Assembly (NCBI GenBank): GCA_023846275.1
Contig: CM043877.1
Coordinates: forward strand, 16,784,607-16,848,606
Origin: Vanilla planifolia
Lineage: Eukaryota > Streptophyta > Magnoliopsida > Asparagales > Orchidaceae
DNA length: 64,000 nucleotides
Direction of reading: 5' to 3'
Shown here: piece by piece, positions 36,901 to 50,339 of the stretch
Position numbering within the stretch: position 1 is the first letter of the stretch
Layout of the letters: every line of letters starts with the position of its first letter
Position numbers and translations under genes: made by a program
Notes under the pieces: model-generated
Databases searched by the model: none
What the model was told of the DNA's origin: nothing
The model's input: the letters and a program-made list of their open reading frames with translations, nothing else

Positions 36901-39900
36901 ATCTACTGCTCTTTGTTTTTCCAATTGGTTTATTTGTGTTTCTAAGGTTTCTTTTAGTTCTTGCATTAAATGTCTAGAATTGCATGTTGTATTACTAGTC
37001 TTTGGTTGCTTGTGTTGTTCGAGAATCAAACATTCTATATTATTTTTTGGACTTAGTGGTCATAAACTGAAGGGTTGGGAGCAAAGCTATTAATTTGAGA
37101 TTATAAAAAAAGAAAGCAAATAAATTTCAAAATAAAATAACAAGAGATTACATAAATAAAGAAATGTTATAGCATCAAACTTGAAAAAAAAATTTTTAAT
37201 CAGTTTTAACCATTAAAAATAAATACACAAAATTAAAACATGATTATTTAATATTAAATTAGAAGGTATTCAAATTTCTAAAGTTAATCATGCTCTATAC
37301 TAAAATTGATGTAAGATGATATGTTAAAACTTATTTTAACTCATAGATAATTGAGAAAAACTTAAATTCAAACAATATATTTTTACGATAGGCCTACATA
37401 AGATTTTATAGGTTTAACATCAACAATCTTATGATCGTTGGGAAAATAAAAATTGTCTAATGAAAAGTGGTTTTAACAACACAGACCTAAACACTCATAT
37501 TTATGAATTGGTAAGGTACACATAAGTAGAGCTCTTAGAATACCAAATAAGAAATCACATTATCATTTGCATAAACTAAAAAATTGGATGTGATGATTAA
37601 ATATTTTAAAATATGAAATAAAGCAACTACGCATTTTCCTAACGATTTGATGCTTTTTGTGGATGTTGGATAGGGTTAATCTCTCATTTTGAGCCTCTTA
37701 CTTGCCTTCCTATGACATCTCCAGAATCACATCATGGGATTGTTCATGCACAACACACTTGTATCATACAAGCTTAATGGCAGCACCTCGTTGTTTCATT
37801 AAAAAAATATTCATCATTTACAATATGGTGAGCATTATATTTATAATATTTATAAAGTTCTTAAGGGTACAACGATAATTTTGCCAATTTAGGAAAATGA
37901 AAAGACGTTTTTGAAATCTTAAAATATATTTTAGAATTCTAAAAGTCATCACAAATTATAAAATAAATATTTTAAATTTTTCCAAAAAAATGAACAAAGA
38001 GAATTGAAATGAAAAGATACTAAATTGATTTACGTAAGTAGTTCCCAAACAAGATGTATGTTTTGGGCAGTGGTAACATTCACTAGCAAGGCTGTGGGTA
38101 ATATGGTTGTGCAGCGCGGGTCTATCAACTCTTGACAGTTCAGGTTCATTGAGGAAAAAATCACATTTGTTCTTGTGTAACCTTATAGAAGTCAAATTTG
38201 GAGCCTTGGTTCTATGTTCAACCAAAAGCAAGCCCGTTACTTTGGAGCACTTAGTCCTTGGAGTTTAGAGCAAATGTGTAACATTTTTATGACAATAAAT
38301 AAGCTGAAAGGGAGTTATTAATTTCTAGGGATTAAAGGATAAGAGAGGAATTTAATAGAGGAGGATCATCAAAGGCTATAGTGTAAGTAAAAAATTATAT
38401 CACTTGCCTTCTATGTTTAAAGTTTTGGAGTTGGCAACACACCAAGGTTGAGTTGTAATCTCAAAAGCATTTTAAGCTCTCCAACTACTTCAAACATCCC
38501 TCTAGTAGTTAAATCAATTTCCATGAACAATCAGTCAAACTAATCATTATTGTCCTAAATTGATTGTACTATCCAATCCAAGGGATTGTACAAGTATAAT
38601 GCAACCATCAGCATGTTTTCCAACCTATCGAATTTGTTTGATTGGTTCATTTCTTAGCATATAATAGATCATACTCATACGATGAGGATATTGCATATGT
38701 ATGAATAATATAAATCTTTTAGGTGCAATTTTTCTAAACTCAAGATTTTTTTGTATGATGCATGTTTATACACTATAATAAGTTTTATGGTTAGCTCAAT
38801 TTTATTAATCATAAAGAATCACACTTATAAGATAAGTGAACTATATTATTACAAATCAAATTCACTCACTAATTGTTAAAGTCCCAAACATTATTTTTTT
38901 TAAAAAATAATGTCATACTAGTATGAAAGGTGTATAGTATTAATAAGATGAAAAATAGTTTGTATATAGCCTTTCCTTAACTATCAATATGCTGATAAAG
39001 CGATCAAACTTGTACGAAGGCTCTTTCTTACATGTACGACAATGCAAATTCCAGTTTTTAACTTAACACACATAATCCAATCCCATGTTCGATCCTATCA
39101 AAAGAATGGATCATTTAAATATGATTGGATGTATTGCACTGTACGACACTTAATAACTCTAATTCTCAACAAATGTCTCTTAGGATAGACATCAGTGTAC
39201 TTACACCATAAGGGTATTGCATGCGTTAAAGTAGAATATCCAATCAACTTGACTTAGGATTGCCCATTAACAATTCTTTATTCGATTCAAATCTTAATTA
39301 ATTGTATCATACGATGAAGTCATCAAAAAGTATGATTATTACAAATAATGCATTCCTCAATTCATTCATTTTTCAATTTAAACTTGATTATATAATAATT
39401 ACTAATATAATCTATTACATATACAATATTCTAAGATAAAGAAATATATATAAATTAATCTAGATAAAATGCATATCTTAAAATTAAAATATTCATGAAT
39501 GAAAAATATTTGATATCATTTAAATGCATTTATTCAAATCTTATTGAATTTTAATATCTTAAAAAATTATTATAATGTTTAATATTCTAATACTAATAAA
39601 AACGACTTAATTTAAATCTTCTTCAAATGTTGTTCAAGTTTGTGTTTTTCCTAATGCTAATTAAGGCTCACATCAAAACATTTCTATTAAACTCATTGAA
39701 TTAATTAATCAAGCTCTTCATATGATTGACTTATTTACCCTTGAGATGTATCATCTAAGAAAACTTAAGAAAAATAATTAATAAACTAACATAGTGATTT
39801 TATTGTTATCAAACAAGCGATGCAATAACTAAGTGTTTAACATATGTCCTGGGGCTTCGTGTCCCCTCAGAATTTGTTTTTGCAATAGATGTAGAAGCAC

Positions 39901-40719
39901 ACTCATAAGGACTAACATGATAAACCTCCTGTTGTTGTGGCCAACTTCTTGTGCTATTTTTGACATAATAGAACTTGTAAGCTTCACTCGAGACCCCCCA
40001 TGAGATCTTTAACATTAATTCATAATGTCATACATTCTTTAAGACAACTGAACCCACTTTTGGATCAAGAGCACTTGAACTATTTGGGCCATATTAACCC
40101 CTATTAACCCTCACCTTCTCAATAGTTTTCCTCCCTTAGGGTGGATTAAGATCAATTGGTATTTTTATGGTGGATAGTAGGGTCCAGATTGGCATCTTGA
40201 TTTGGGACATTAATAATCAACTACTTGTTGCCATTGATACAGATGAATTTTTTTGCCATGACACTAGTTGTATTGTTGACTTCTAGTGATGATAATTTGT
40301 TTGATGATAACAAACGCTAAATATTTTTAATGAATTTGTTTCAATAATTTTTCAGATTTTAGATAGTCGATGCTTGTACTAGTGGGAGATATAAAGAAGA
40401 AGATAAGAAAATGTCAAATCTCATGAAGATTATCTTGATTAGAGTGACAAATTATCAAGAGATATATTTTGAATGTAATCTTAATTATTTCAATTTCATT
40501 TTATTAGAATTGAAGTAAAAACGAGTGTGCAAATCCTACACGTTGAGGATGAATTGTAGGTTTTAAAATATTTTTGTTAATTTTAGGATTGTATTTATTT
40601 TTTAAAAATTCTTTATAAGAACAATTTTATATTTATAAAAAATTTTGGCTTATAAATATATTAATTTATAATTTTTATGATTAAAAAAATTAAAATAAAA
40701 CTTAATGAAATACCAAATT
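36901..40719. other. AT-rich intergenic sequence, no gene supported
   Basis: 36900-37080 may be the N-terminal end of the gag relic. A 91-codon minus-strand frame at 37956-38231 has no recognisable motif. 38.4-39.4 kb has the same loosely repetitive texture (tacgat, gtacgac words) as 24.4-25.3 kb. 39.8-40.3 kb is somewhat less AT-rich but shows no domain. Confidence 0.35.
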
Positions 40720-41010
40720 TTTAGATGATTTAATTCAAACTAGAATCTACATCACCCCCAACTGAAGTCAGAAAAAACTTCACTAGTAAAAAACCTATAA
40801 CTTGATGTTTTTTCTTTACGGTTCATCTCAACCTTATTTGAAGTTTTTCCTTACTGTTCACCTTCAACTTACTAGTATTTGCGAGTTAAACTATGACTCG
40901 CGCTTTTAAGAGCTCCACCCTAACTTGGTTTTTTATGAGATTAAACTGAAGTCGAGCTTTCATAAATGCCGGACAACCAACCCAAAGGAAAAAATATAAC
41001 AAATAAATTT
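40720..41010 (-). mobile_element. Decayed LTR fragment of the 25.9-kb LTR family
   Basis: The order of words follows the solo LTR at 25.9 kb with many changes: ttcaaactagaatctacatcacccccaact against ttcgactcaaaaccgagtctacgtccacccccaacc, then ttacggttcatctcaacc, then gcttt-ataaatgccgg. It has the same orientation as the solo LTR. It is far more diverged than the other three copies. Confidence 0.6.
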
Positions 41011-41717
41011 TCGATAAAAATGTATAAATTTTCTTATGCTTGTTGATGAATATAAAAAGGCCCAAAGTGTTCAAAATTATTAAGATAATTAAGAAAATAA
41101 AAACTTAAAAGAATTACACTTAATTGGAAGAATTTGAAATTTCGAGTAATCGTAAGTCGTAGATGTTGTCAAGAGAAATTTATTTCAATAAAATATAATG
41201 TAGTCCTTCTTTGGATGTTAAAATCTTGTCCATGTTTATTAGTTATTTCATTCATAATGATTAAGTATTTATAGAAAAATTTTGATCACAATTGTTAAAA
41301 ATTTAAGAAAAAATTGTTTCAAAAGTTACTATCAAATTTCTTAAAATGCTTTTTCAAATGACTTAAAAATTATTCTAATACAGTTGCGTGCAAAGGCACA
41401 TATAATTGCTAGTTAATTAGCCGCTATGCGGGATCGACGAGAGCCGTTGAATCTGCTCAGAGGAGTTCTCAATCATCTGATCAAACAATGTAAAGATGGA
41501 TGAGTTATGGATGGTTGGATCTAGGTGGATTAGATCTAGGCCGTTCGATCAAGTTAGATGAGATTTGGATCATTCGATTCACCAATAGTAAATAAGGGTT
41601 AAATTTAGATGTTATGATTTAAATTAGAGAGATTTGGGTCATTAGATCACGGATATATTATTTCAAAATGTGGAAATAAATAAAGTTGTCTATGAAATCG
41701 GACGTGATCTTGTCCAT

Positions 41718-42290
<573 letters not shown>

Positions 42291-42369
42291 ATTTTAAATT
42301 CCTTTTTCGATTTATTTCGCGTCCAATTAGATAAGAATGAAGTTATTTGAAACTTTAAATAACCACCAA

Positions 42370-42530
42370 AGTTTCTGTACGGTAGTCATCGGGTGCCGTG
42401 GACGATGTAGGGTTTGTGATTGGTACGTCATTTCAAAAGAAGAGGGCTTCGGAAGACGAAGCCTGCACGGCGGCGGCTAACGACGTCGAAGCGGTGATCT
42501 CCGGTGAGCGGATTTGCATCCATGTCATGT
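42370..42530. other. Isolated GC-rich patch, possible gene debris
   Basis: About 150 bp with coding-like GC content (ggaagacgaagcctgcacgg, cggcggctaacgacgtcg, tccggtgagcgg), set between AT-rich flanks. Frames are interrupted and no family is recognisable. It may be a fragment of a host first exon. Confidence 0.25.
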
Positions 42531-42779
42531 AAGATTGTCAAACAAATAGTGTAGTTGGCTTTGATTTCCTCTTAATTTTGACCTAAAATAACTTGCTTAC
42601 TAGCCAAACACGGAACTATACTTGGTGTTAAGTAATCCCAGGTGATTTAATCCTGGTTAAGCTGGTTATCTGGTATTAGATATCGCCCTCGTTAATGCTT
42701 TACGTGGTTATCTATTTGTAGAATGAGTTATGCTAAGTTAAGAATTTAACAGTATGTTAAATAAGATGATGAATATCTG

Positions 42780-44000
42780 GTATTAGGAATCTTACCAAGT
42801 AGTCTAAATTTGATGTGTTGGCCTTATTAAACACCTTAATTATGAATGGGCTTTTCCAAGTTCATCCAAGTTTGCCAACTCCTGTTATTCTACGTGTGAT
42901 CTTCGCCTTGTGTAAAGCTAAGTTGCCTGATGCAAACTCTTGAAGGTATAGATGCTTGTTATAATACTTCTTGTCATTTGGTCAATATTAGCCTGGCTTG
43001 CATCATTGGCAACCTTTTATCCTCAATGAATTCAAGGTCCAACAAGCATGCTTCAAAGTTCTCAGTGCCTTAAGAAACCAACTGATTTTCTAGAAAGTTG
43101 TAGCTTCTACACCTGATAAAAATAACTTAATCTCAATGAGGACGACCTCAACTCCATGTAAGAGAGAGAAGGGGTTTGGATGTTCATGGTTTGGGCATAA
43201 TTCAATGCTCTTAGAACATGTTGGGTAATTCATCAACTTGCTTAGACTTGTTCCTGTCCAATCAGGTGAGAAGCATGTATAGGATTCATCAATTGACTAC
43301 TTCAACTTGATCATTAGTGTGCGAATGGTACACTAAAGAAAATTTGAGGGGAACTCCTTTTTTTAGTAAATCCTTTTGACCTTGGTGTTGTTAAACGATG
43401 ACCATTGTCTATGATTATTACCAATGGAAAACCATTCCTACACAATGTCAAACTAAAGAAATTTTTGTACTCATGGCCTTTGTCGTTTAGCCTTAATCGA
43501 CTTAGTTAGCAAAACTAAAAGAAAATGCTAGCTATGGGATGCCTTCAAGAATGGGACGAGGAAATCCACCCTCTAGCATTAACATCTAAGCCACATTGAT
43601 GACATGTAGCATGGCCTCAGGCTAACGATAGACTGGGGCATGCTACAAGCAATGAGAGCACTTGCATGCAAATTCTTCTACATAACTTTTGATCTTAAGC
43701 CAATAATAACTAGCATTGCTTCGACATATGCTTTCGTGGATTTGGTGTTGGATTTTCTAGGCCTCGTCCATCTAGTTCATCCATCCAAGATAGTGTGTGC
43801 CAGATAATCATCATATGTAGGAAATAATAAATCGACTAGCCTAGCTCCTCAGTCAAGTCCCAAACTCCTTGGCCAAGTAATCTGCAAGCTAGTTCTCCTC
43901 TGTTATGATGGAGGGGAAAACTATATCTCGAATCTCAAAGTTACTTTTGATTTAGTTGATGGTGAGTTTGGATTCTTGGCTTTGACAAGAACACTTTCTC
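42780..44000 (-). pseudogene. Ty3/gypsy RNase H-integrase relic
   Basis: Read from high to low coordinates on the minus strand. Near 43860 LADYLAKEFG resembles the end of RNase H (ADALAKLAS). At about 43650-43790 STKAYVEAMLVIIGLRSKVM and then LHASALIAC follow the integrase zinc-binding region (HEG-CGNH-G-RSL--K, C--CQ). At about 43370-43470 CRNGFPLVIIIDNGHRL matches the integrase core (CRFGIP--I--DNG--F), keeping the catalytic Asp. At 42820-42940 FASGNLALHKAKITRRITGV followed by GKLG-TWKSPF matches the C-terminal motif GDLVLRKA-ITRP-TGVGKL-PNWEGPF. Stops are frequent. The motif set points to the gypsy lineage that carries this GDLVLRK tail. Confidence 0.78.
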
Positions 44001-44059
44001 TAAAATGTGGGGCTCTATTGGCGAAGAGTTGCCATGAGGTTAGGCATATCAATTAAAGA

Positions 44060-45050
44060 TTCATTGACATTAAATGAGAATTTAATGCTTTGGATTTTAA
44101 GAATACATGGAGGTAAGGGTCAAATGGTAATGTAAGTAAATTGAGCACCCAAGTGTAAAAAGGAACTACACATTTGAGGGATAAATATGACCAACCTTGT
44201 CGGAAAGCAGCTCAAGCTTGGGTTTATGTGCAATGATCTAATATGAAAGATGAGATCAAAACGGAAGAAAGCTTGCCTCAATGAAAGGAGGGAAGCCTAA
44301 ATGATTGGGAGACTGGACGAACCCAAGTTGATTGTCTAAGCGAAGGGACTACAAAATGGTGGAACAATTGAGCTAGTAGTTTAAAGTACACGAGGCTAAC
44401 AACCATATTAGAAGCAAGGAGCTGAGGATGACAAGTGTCAGACAATGACATTATGGTGGATTATTGGGTTAAGAATTAGACTAGTACTATTTTCTTGAAC
44501 TTTTCAAATGAAAATTTTCCATATAATTAATGTTCTTTAGATCTACTCTTTAGGTATTTGGTCTAGAATTCTACTTGAAATGAAGTTGTTAATCCTATGT
44601 TTTGGATTCCTTTGATCATAAGTCAAATATTTAGAGCAATTTAGTTTATTATATCTTGAAAGATTTTACTTTGATGTCATATGCAAATTTTGTTTGCAAA
44701 TGTAATGTAATACAAATCAAATACATGCCATGTCAATATAGCTTGGATAATATTTTTCTTTGTAAACAAGATGCCATAGACAAGTTCTTTCTACCAATTT
44801 TCTCGTTGTATCCTTTGTCAAACTATTTGATTTTCCATGGACTCTAAATTATTTGATTGTCAAATTATCTTTTTCCTACTAACTCAAATAGTTTATGAAA
44901 ATGATCGAACTTGATTTATTAAATCACTTTGTAGATGATTTTAGGAATTTTTCTAGCTTAAAATTATTTATTCAAATCCCTTTATGATTATTGTATACAT
45001 AAAAAATGTCCATTATTCTGGTGATGCAATTGGGTTCATCAAAATTCATG
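44060..45050. repeat. Diverged 1-kb direct repeat, left copy
   Basis: It matches 46310-47270 in order along its length. Landmarks are tttaatgc-ttg-attttaa, ggataaatatgaccaacctt, ttttcttgaacttttcaaatg, atgccatgtcaatatagctt, tttgattttccat and tacataaaaaatgtc. The copies have drifted by many substitutions and indels. They may be the LTRs of an old element whose interior was 45.05-46.3 kb, or two solo copies. Neither shows clear TG...CA ends. Confidence 0.6.
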
Positions 45051-46309
45051 AGGAGACCTTGTAAAATGAGGTAGTTAGTTATCTATAACATACTTGACCA
45101 AAAGAACTCATGCACAGAGCTTGTGATCTTCCAAGTATGGCATAATCATTATGCTACTTGCTTGGAGTAGATGGGCACATATTTAGTCGATTTCATCTTC
45201 TCAATTGGTCACATATTCATCAATTTTTAGCACTTGTACATGTAAAGAACACATTAAAACACATAAACAGGCTAGAACTCTAAGCATGATCTTCATTATT
45301 AAGCTCAAAACTAAGAGTTGCAAAAGTTGCTTTACTTAGCAATGGGGCTCCTAGGCCACCATTTTGGTACCATCCTGTGAAATCTTTAGTTGTAGTATCA
45401 ACCTAGGTATTCACTATAACTAAACATCTTGAAGTCAAGATAGGGAATATGCACCAATGCCTTGAGGAATAAAGTTGTTAAGCAACACCATGAGGTCTCT
45501 ACATCCAGCTTTAGGTGTATTTCTATTTCTAAACATGCCCCTTTTGTGCATTGAAATCTCCCAAGCAGGTATCTATGCACCAGACAGATATACTAGTGGC
45601 AATCTCCCTTGCCATTGTAAGAGGGTCACAATTTTATTTAACATAGATCTAGAGTTCCTACATAAATAATCTTTAGGTCGTGAAAGCATATATCTCACCA
45701 TTGTAAGAGGGTCACAATTTTATTTAACATAGATCTAGTGTTCTTGCATAAATAATCTTTAGGTTGTGAAAGCATATATCTCAATGAGAGAACCAAAACA
45801 ATGCTAAAACTAGAGACAATCTTTAGCATGTGTACAAGCATAGGTCTCGTGAACTTGTGTGGAACTATTTCATATCAATTGGTGGAATGTAAAGGAGAGG
45901 GGAGAGAAGTAGAGAACAACACAATATAATAATAATTACTTGGTAAAAGAAATATCCTTAGGAGAGACAAAAGATTATAGCCACAAATAAGAAAATGGGG
46001 ATTCCATTGTCTCCTTTGAGTTGTAGAAGAAGTGTTTTGTTGGTACAATAATTTTCCAAGGCCAAGAGAACACAAAAATAAAGATTAGAGTTTATGTAAA
46101 CTTAGGGAATTTAATTTGCTACAAGTGAAACTTGAATGCTTTAACAAAATAAGCATGATAACCAAGAAAAATTGTAAAGCCTTGTTCAAAAGTAGAAGAT
46201 AATTGAAACGTATTTTTTTTCATTTGGAGTTGATTTTTTATAAGGATAAGGGGCATTGATGTGACTTGTCAACTAGATTTGATAAGCCAAGGATGAGTAG
46301 AAGGGGAGA
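45051..46309. other. Sequence between the 1-kb repeats, no recognisable gene
   Basis: It is less AT-rich than the surroundings but carries no domain-bearing frame. It includes the 86-bp tandem duplication at 45612-45783. If the flanking repeats are LTRs, this would be a badly decayed interior. Confidence 0.35.
45612..45783. repeat. 86-bp tandem duplication, two copies
   Basis: Copies at 45612-45697 and 45698-45783, each starting ccattgtaagagggtcac. They differ at only a few positions (agagttccta versus agtgttcttg, gtcg versus gttg), so this is a fairly recent duplication. Confidence 0.92.
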
Positions 46310-47270
46310 CATATTAGTCAAAGCTCTATCAACATTAACATTTAATGCCTTGAATTGTATTAAAGATATGGTGGTAATAGTCAGATATTTACATGATTGA
46401 ATCGAGTGTGTGAAAAAAAAGCAACTTAATAACTAAGGGATGGGTATAATCAACCTTTGATAAAGGGCGAGCAAATCATAAGTTTAAACACGACAATTTG
46501 ATCTAGAAGATGAGACTAAGAAGGAGAGAGGCCTAAATAACTATGTAAGCAAGTTGATCAGATGATCTTGCATAGATCATTTGGGTGAAACAGTCAGAGA
46601 ATAATGGAGCTGAACGCACTAGTAGTCCTTAGGAGACTAGGCCAATGGCCACATTGTAAGTGAAAACCCCTGGATGACACATATCAAGCAACAAGAGGAG
46701 GGTGGATAATTATGTTATCAATTAAGTTACCTTCGTTTTCTTGAACTTTATAAATGGAAACTTTCGAAAAAATTATTTTTGTTTGGGTTTGTCTTTTTAG
46801 GTTGTCATTCTAGAATTCTATTTAAAACCAAATTGGTGATATTTAGTTTTTACTTTTAATCATAATTTAGATATTTAGGTGCATTTTTGTTTTAATATAT
46901 TTGAAAAGATTTCATTTTGATGTTATACACAAATTTTGTTTTTAAACTAGTGTAGTGCAAATCAAATGCATACCATGCCAATGTAGCTTAGATCATATTG
47001 TTTTTTCAATGATGTGATATATAAGTTTTTTCTATTAGCTTGCTTATGCCATCCGTTATGTGTCAAATTATTTGATTTTCCATTAACATAAATAAATTTG
47101 ACCATTAAATTATCTCTTACTAGCTAACCTGACGAATTTTGTCAGAATGACCAAACTTGATAAATCTATTTCAATGAAGTTTCTTGCTTGAAAATATTTA
47201 ATCAAATCCTTTTACCATCACTATGTACATAAAAAATGTCTCATCATAAAGGTGATGTTATCAGTTTCAA
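46310..47270. repeat. Diverged 1-kb direct repeat, right copy
   Basis: Partner of 44060-45050. It ends about 200 bp before the left LTR of the copia-type element at 47.5 kb. The intervening 47271-47480 has no recognisable content. Confidence 0.6.
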
Positions 47271-47480
47271 TATAACAATTTGAGTAGTACAAAAAAAGAT
47301 AAACACAAAAAAGGAAAGAAAAACAAGACAAAAACAAAGCAATTTACATGAAAAAATTTCAAGATATGGAAAAACCAAAGAGACAATAATGGTGGTGGAT
47401 CTTCTATAAAAGAATAAATATATAGTTTGGTCTTGCATAGCCATGAGAATGAAGATGCATACATATGGTAATACAAAGAA

Positions 47481-49231
47481 ATAAAGTTTTGAGATTTTCT
47501 TTCAATTTTTTGTTTAAATTAAATCTTAAATCTTTTAAGCAAGAACAAGAAAGAGAAGTAAAATAGTACACAAAAGATTTTTAAAGTGGTTCGACTCAAA
47601 ATCGAGCCTACATCCACCCCCAACCGGTGTTGGGAAAAAGCCACTAAAATTCATCAAATGACAAGCGAGGTTTGTCGTACGGCTCACCTCAAACATACTT
47701 GGGATTTTACCTACGGCTAATCCCGAACCTACTTGAGGTTTTTCCGGGCTCAACTCAAACCCCGGGCTTTTGCACAATTGTCGGGATGCCCTTACCTCAA
47801 AGAAACAAATACAAAAACAACAACAAATTATAAACTTAAAACAATTTAAAGAAGTATGATGCACACTCAAAAATAAAAAAGAGGGAGGAATAAAAATTAA
47901 AAAATAGTTGAAACAAAAATCTCCAATTTCGGGTTCCTTCTTGCAACTTTGACTTTGTGAATTTTGGAAGTACCGTGTGCACTTGAAATTACTTGAAATT
48001 GTGATTTGAAAGCTTTGAGAACTTAGTAATTGTAACCTCTTGGAGTTCTTCATCTTTTCCTATTTATGGAGCTTAATTTGAGCTCTAAATACACTCCCAA
48101 CGGCTCTAAAACAAACTATCCGATCGGGTAACGGACGCAAAGCAGTCACCATTCGATTTGAAGCCTGAAATGGACGTTTCTGATTGAATCCCGATTTTAC
48201 TGTTCGAGATCAATCCTGAACGTTGGATCTAGGCGGCTTTGATTTAGGCTTCACGTAGATCTGTTCAGGTTCGATTCTCCTGCTTGTCATTTGCTTCCTG
48301 CATTTTACCTTGATTAATCATAATCGTCAGATCGCGTCTGCCCTCCACTATCATTAACAATCGAATTGGACTTTAGTCCCACATTGCCCAAATAACTTTG
48401 TCATTGTGCTCTATAAGGAATTCGGTTTGTATGTCTCTCGGGCCGTTTGGGGTTGGCTGCCCCCTTCCTCGACCAAGATTTCATCACTTGGTCTTGGTTG
48501 ACTTGATCTCGCACTGTTCCGTTCAGCTTTCCCTGCAGGCTGATTTCGTCCTATTCCGTTCTGCGTTCCCTATAGCCTTCTTCTTTTGCCTTCGGGCTAC
48601 GCTTGCCCCTTTCGGGTCAATCCAACAATTTTTATTTTATTATATATTTTTTAAAAAAATTCCTAAACGCCTGGACGGGCCAGTGGTCGGGTCGACCCGC
48701 CCAATGTTACAGTGAAAAATCCCGAGACTAACGTTGTTTTATAGTATTTTGTGAGAATTTTTGTGCCCAAATTTTTAATATAAGTATACCAAAATAATTT
48801 TATATTATGATAGTGTTACAAGTTTCCTAAATGACTATTAAAAGAAATTCATGAAAAATAATTCCTAAATAATTTTAAAAAATCAAATACCAATGTCTAT
48901 ACTTTTCATCAATAATGCTTGGCCCAAAAATCGAAATTCAACGATTATTAAATTTATAAATTTTCAAATATTAATACTAGTGTGTCACTTCATCTCAAAA
49001 TTTGAACATATCAAATTCAAGAAAAATAAAGAAAAATTTAAGTATAAAATTTTTAGTACATGTTCTCAATTTCTTTGAAACTTACCATGACTCCTAGGGC
49101 ATTCAAGTCCACTATTTTAGATATTTAAAGTTCATGGCTTAACTTAATTGAATATTAACAATTTTACTAAAAACAAGCCTATATGAGATATAAACATTTA
49201 TGCTTGACTCATCAAACACAAAGGTGTAACA
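47481..49231 (-). repeat. 3' LTR of the 47.5-53.3 kb element
   Basis: The inner border is exact: GTAACA at 49231 (plus strand), followed by the polypurine tract. The outer end is truncated: the right LTR has a further tgaagtcctttgtgc segment that is absent here. A degenerate TATA (tatttatgg on plus) lies near 48060. The 172-codon frame inside it (47535-48053) is incidental. Confidence 0.9.
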
Positions 49232-49244
49232 GTCTCTCCCTTTT
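49232..49244 (-). other. Polypurine tract (PPT)
   Basis: AAAAGGGAGAGAC on the minus strand immediately before TGTTACACC, the first bases of the 3' LTR. This is the primer site for plus-strand cDNA synthesis in LTR retrotransposons. Confidence 0.85.
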
Positions 49245-49417
49245 GATGATGGCAAGATATAAATGTTTTAAATACAAAATTGCAATAAAGAAAATAAAAA
49301 TAAATTTTTAAGGAGAAAATTAAGAATTAACATGCTCCTCCTATCTTGATGCTCCCCTTAACTCCTAACTATTCTCTCCCTTTGACACCATCAAAAGGGA
49401 GTGAATCCTAAGCAATG

Positions 49418-50040
49418 TCAAATTCTTAATTGTTTTCTCAATATTTGAAATTGCTCTGATGGTAAGGGTTTGGTAAAAATGTCAGCCAATTCAAGCTTAA
49501 TGGGAACATACTCTAATTCTATTAATCCTTTAGCTACTTGGTCTCTCATAAAATGATATCTAATATCTATGGGCTTAGTCATAGAATGATGAGTTTGATT
49601 TTTGGTTAATACTAATGCACTAGTATTATCAATTCTAATAGGTATATGTGTGACTTCTAAACCATAGTGTTGAAGTTGTTTTATTTGCAATCCTAACAAA
49701 AAATTTAGCTCACCCATCATGCTCATTTCAAATTCCTTAGTCATAAGATCTCCAAATTCTCTAAACATTTCTTCTTTTGTACTACCAAAACATAAATCTG
49801 AATAATTAGTAAATCATCTCCTAATGATCAAATCCTTTGCATGTGAGGTTGTAAATTTCCATCCTCTAGGTAAATTGCTTTCTTTTTCTTTTTTTATTTC
49901 TAGATTTTGTAATTTTTCTTTATTTTTACTCAAATTTAAGTTCTTTACTAATTTTATTTCATCTTCTAAATACTTCTCACTAACTAGTTGGATAGACTCA
50001 TCAAACACAACATATATTGTTTTCTCTACCTTATGAGATT
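49418..50040 (-). pseudogene. Collapsed copia pol remnant (post-integrase, RT and RNase H scraps)
   Basis: From 50040 down, VVFDESIQLVSEKYLED and then SHAKDLIIRR are the linker between integrase and RT. They run directly into FGSTKEEMFREFGDLM, which belongs after the RT catalytic YVDD box, so the RT core is gone. FEMSMMGELNFLLGLQIKQ is then joined to LEVTHIPIRIDNTSA, HHSMTKPIDIRYHFMRDQV and LADIFTKPLP, the C-terminal half of RNase H, so the segment between is also gone. The last 116 codons (49768-49418) remain open across this second junction. Protease and integrase are missing altogether between this block and gag. No enzyme activity is possible. Confidence 0.88.
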
Positions 50041-50339
50041 CTAGATTAAAGATTCTATATGTTTTTCTAATAGATGAAAGCTCAAGATGTAGATTTTTAT
50101 TTTCTTTTTGGTTTTGATTGTATAAGGTATAAAATCTAAATTAGAAACATACCACTAAATTAAATCATCAATTTAAGTTTTATAAATGTCTTAGACTTAT
50201 CCTGAAATGTCTAAATATTTTGGAGATAATTTATTCTAGTATTTTAAGTTCTACTTTTAGGAACCCAAGAAAGCTTGGGTTAAGCACTTAATGGAGCTTG
50301 TATGTTCTCATTCTTAACAATCCATCTAAAATTTTGTTT
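50041..50339 (-). other. Junction region between gag and pol remnants
   Basis: Short decayed stretches join the end of gag to the post-integrase linker. Protease, gag-pre-integrase and integrase, normally about 2 kb, are absent. Stop codons interrupt every frame. Confidence 0.6.

Noticed and set aside
37956..38231. 91-codon minus-strand frame
   Set aside because: No domain, composition like the surrounding AT-rich DNA, no splice or promoter context.
47535..48053. 172-codon minus-strand open frame
   Set aside because: It lies wholly inside an LTR, is not open in the partner LTR at 52.1-52.6 kb, and has no protein motif.
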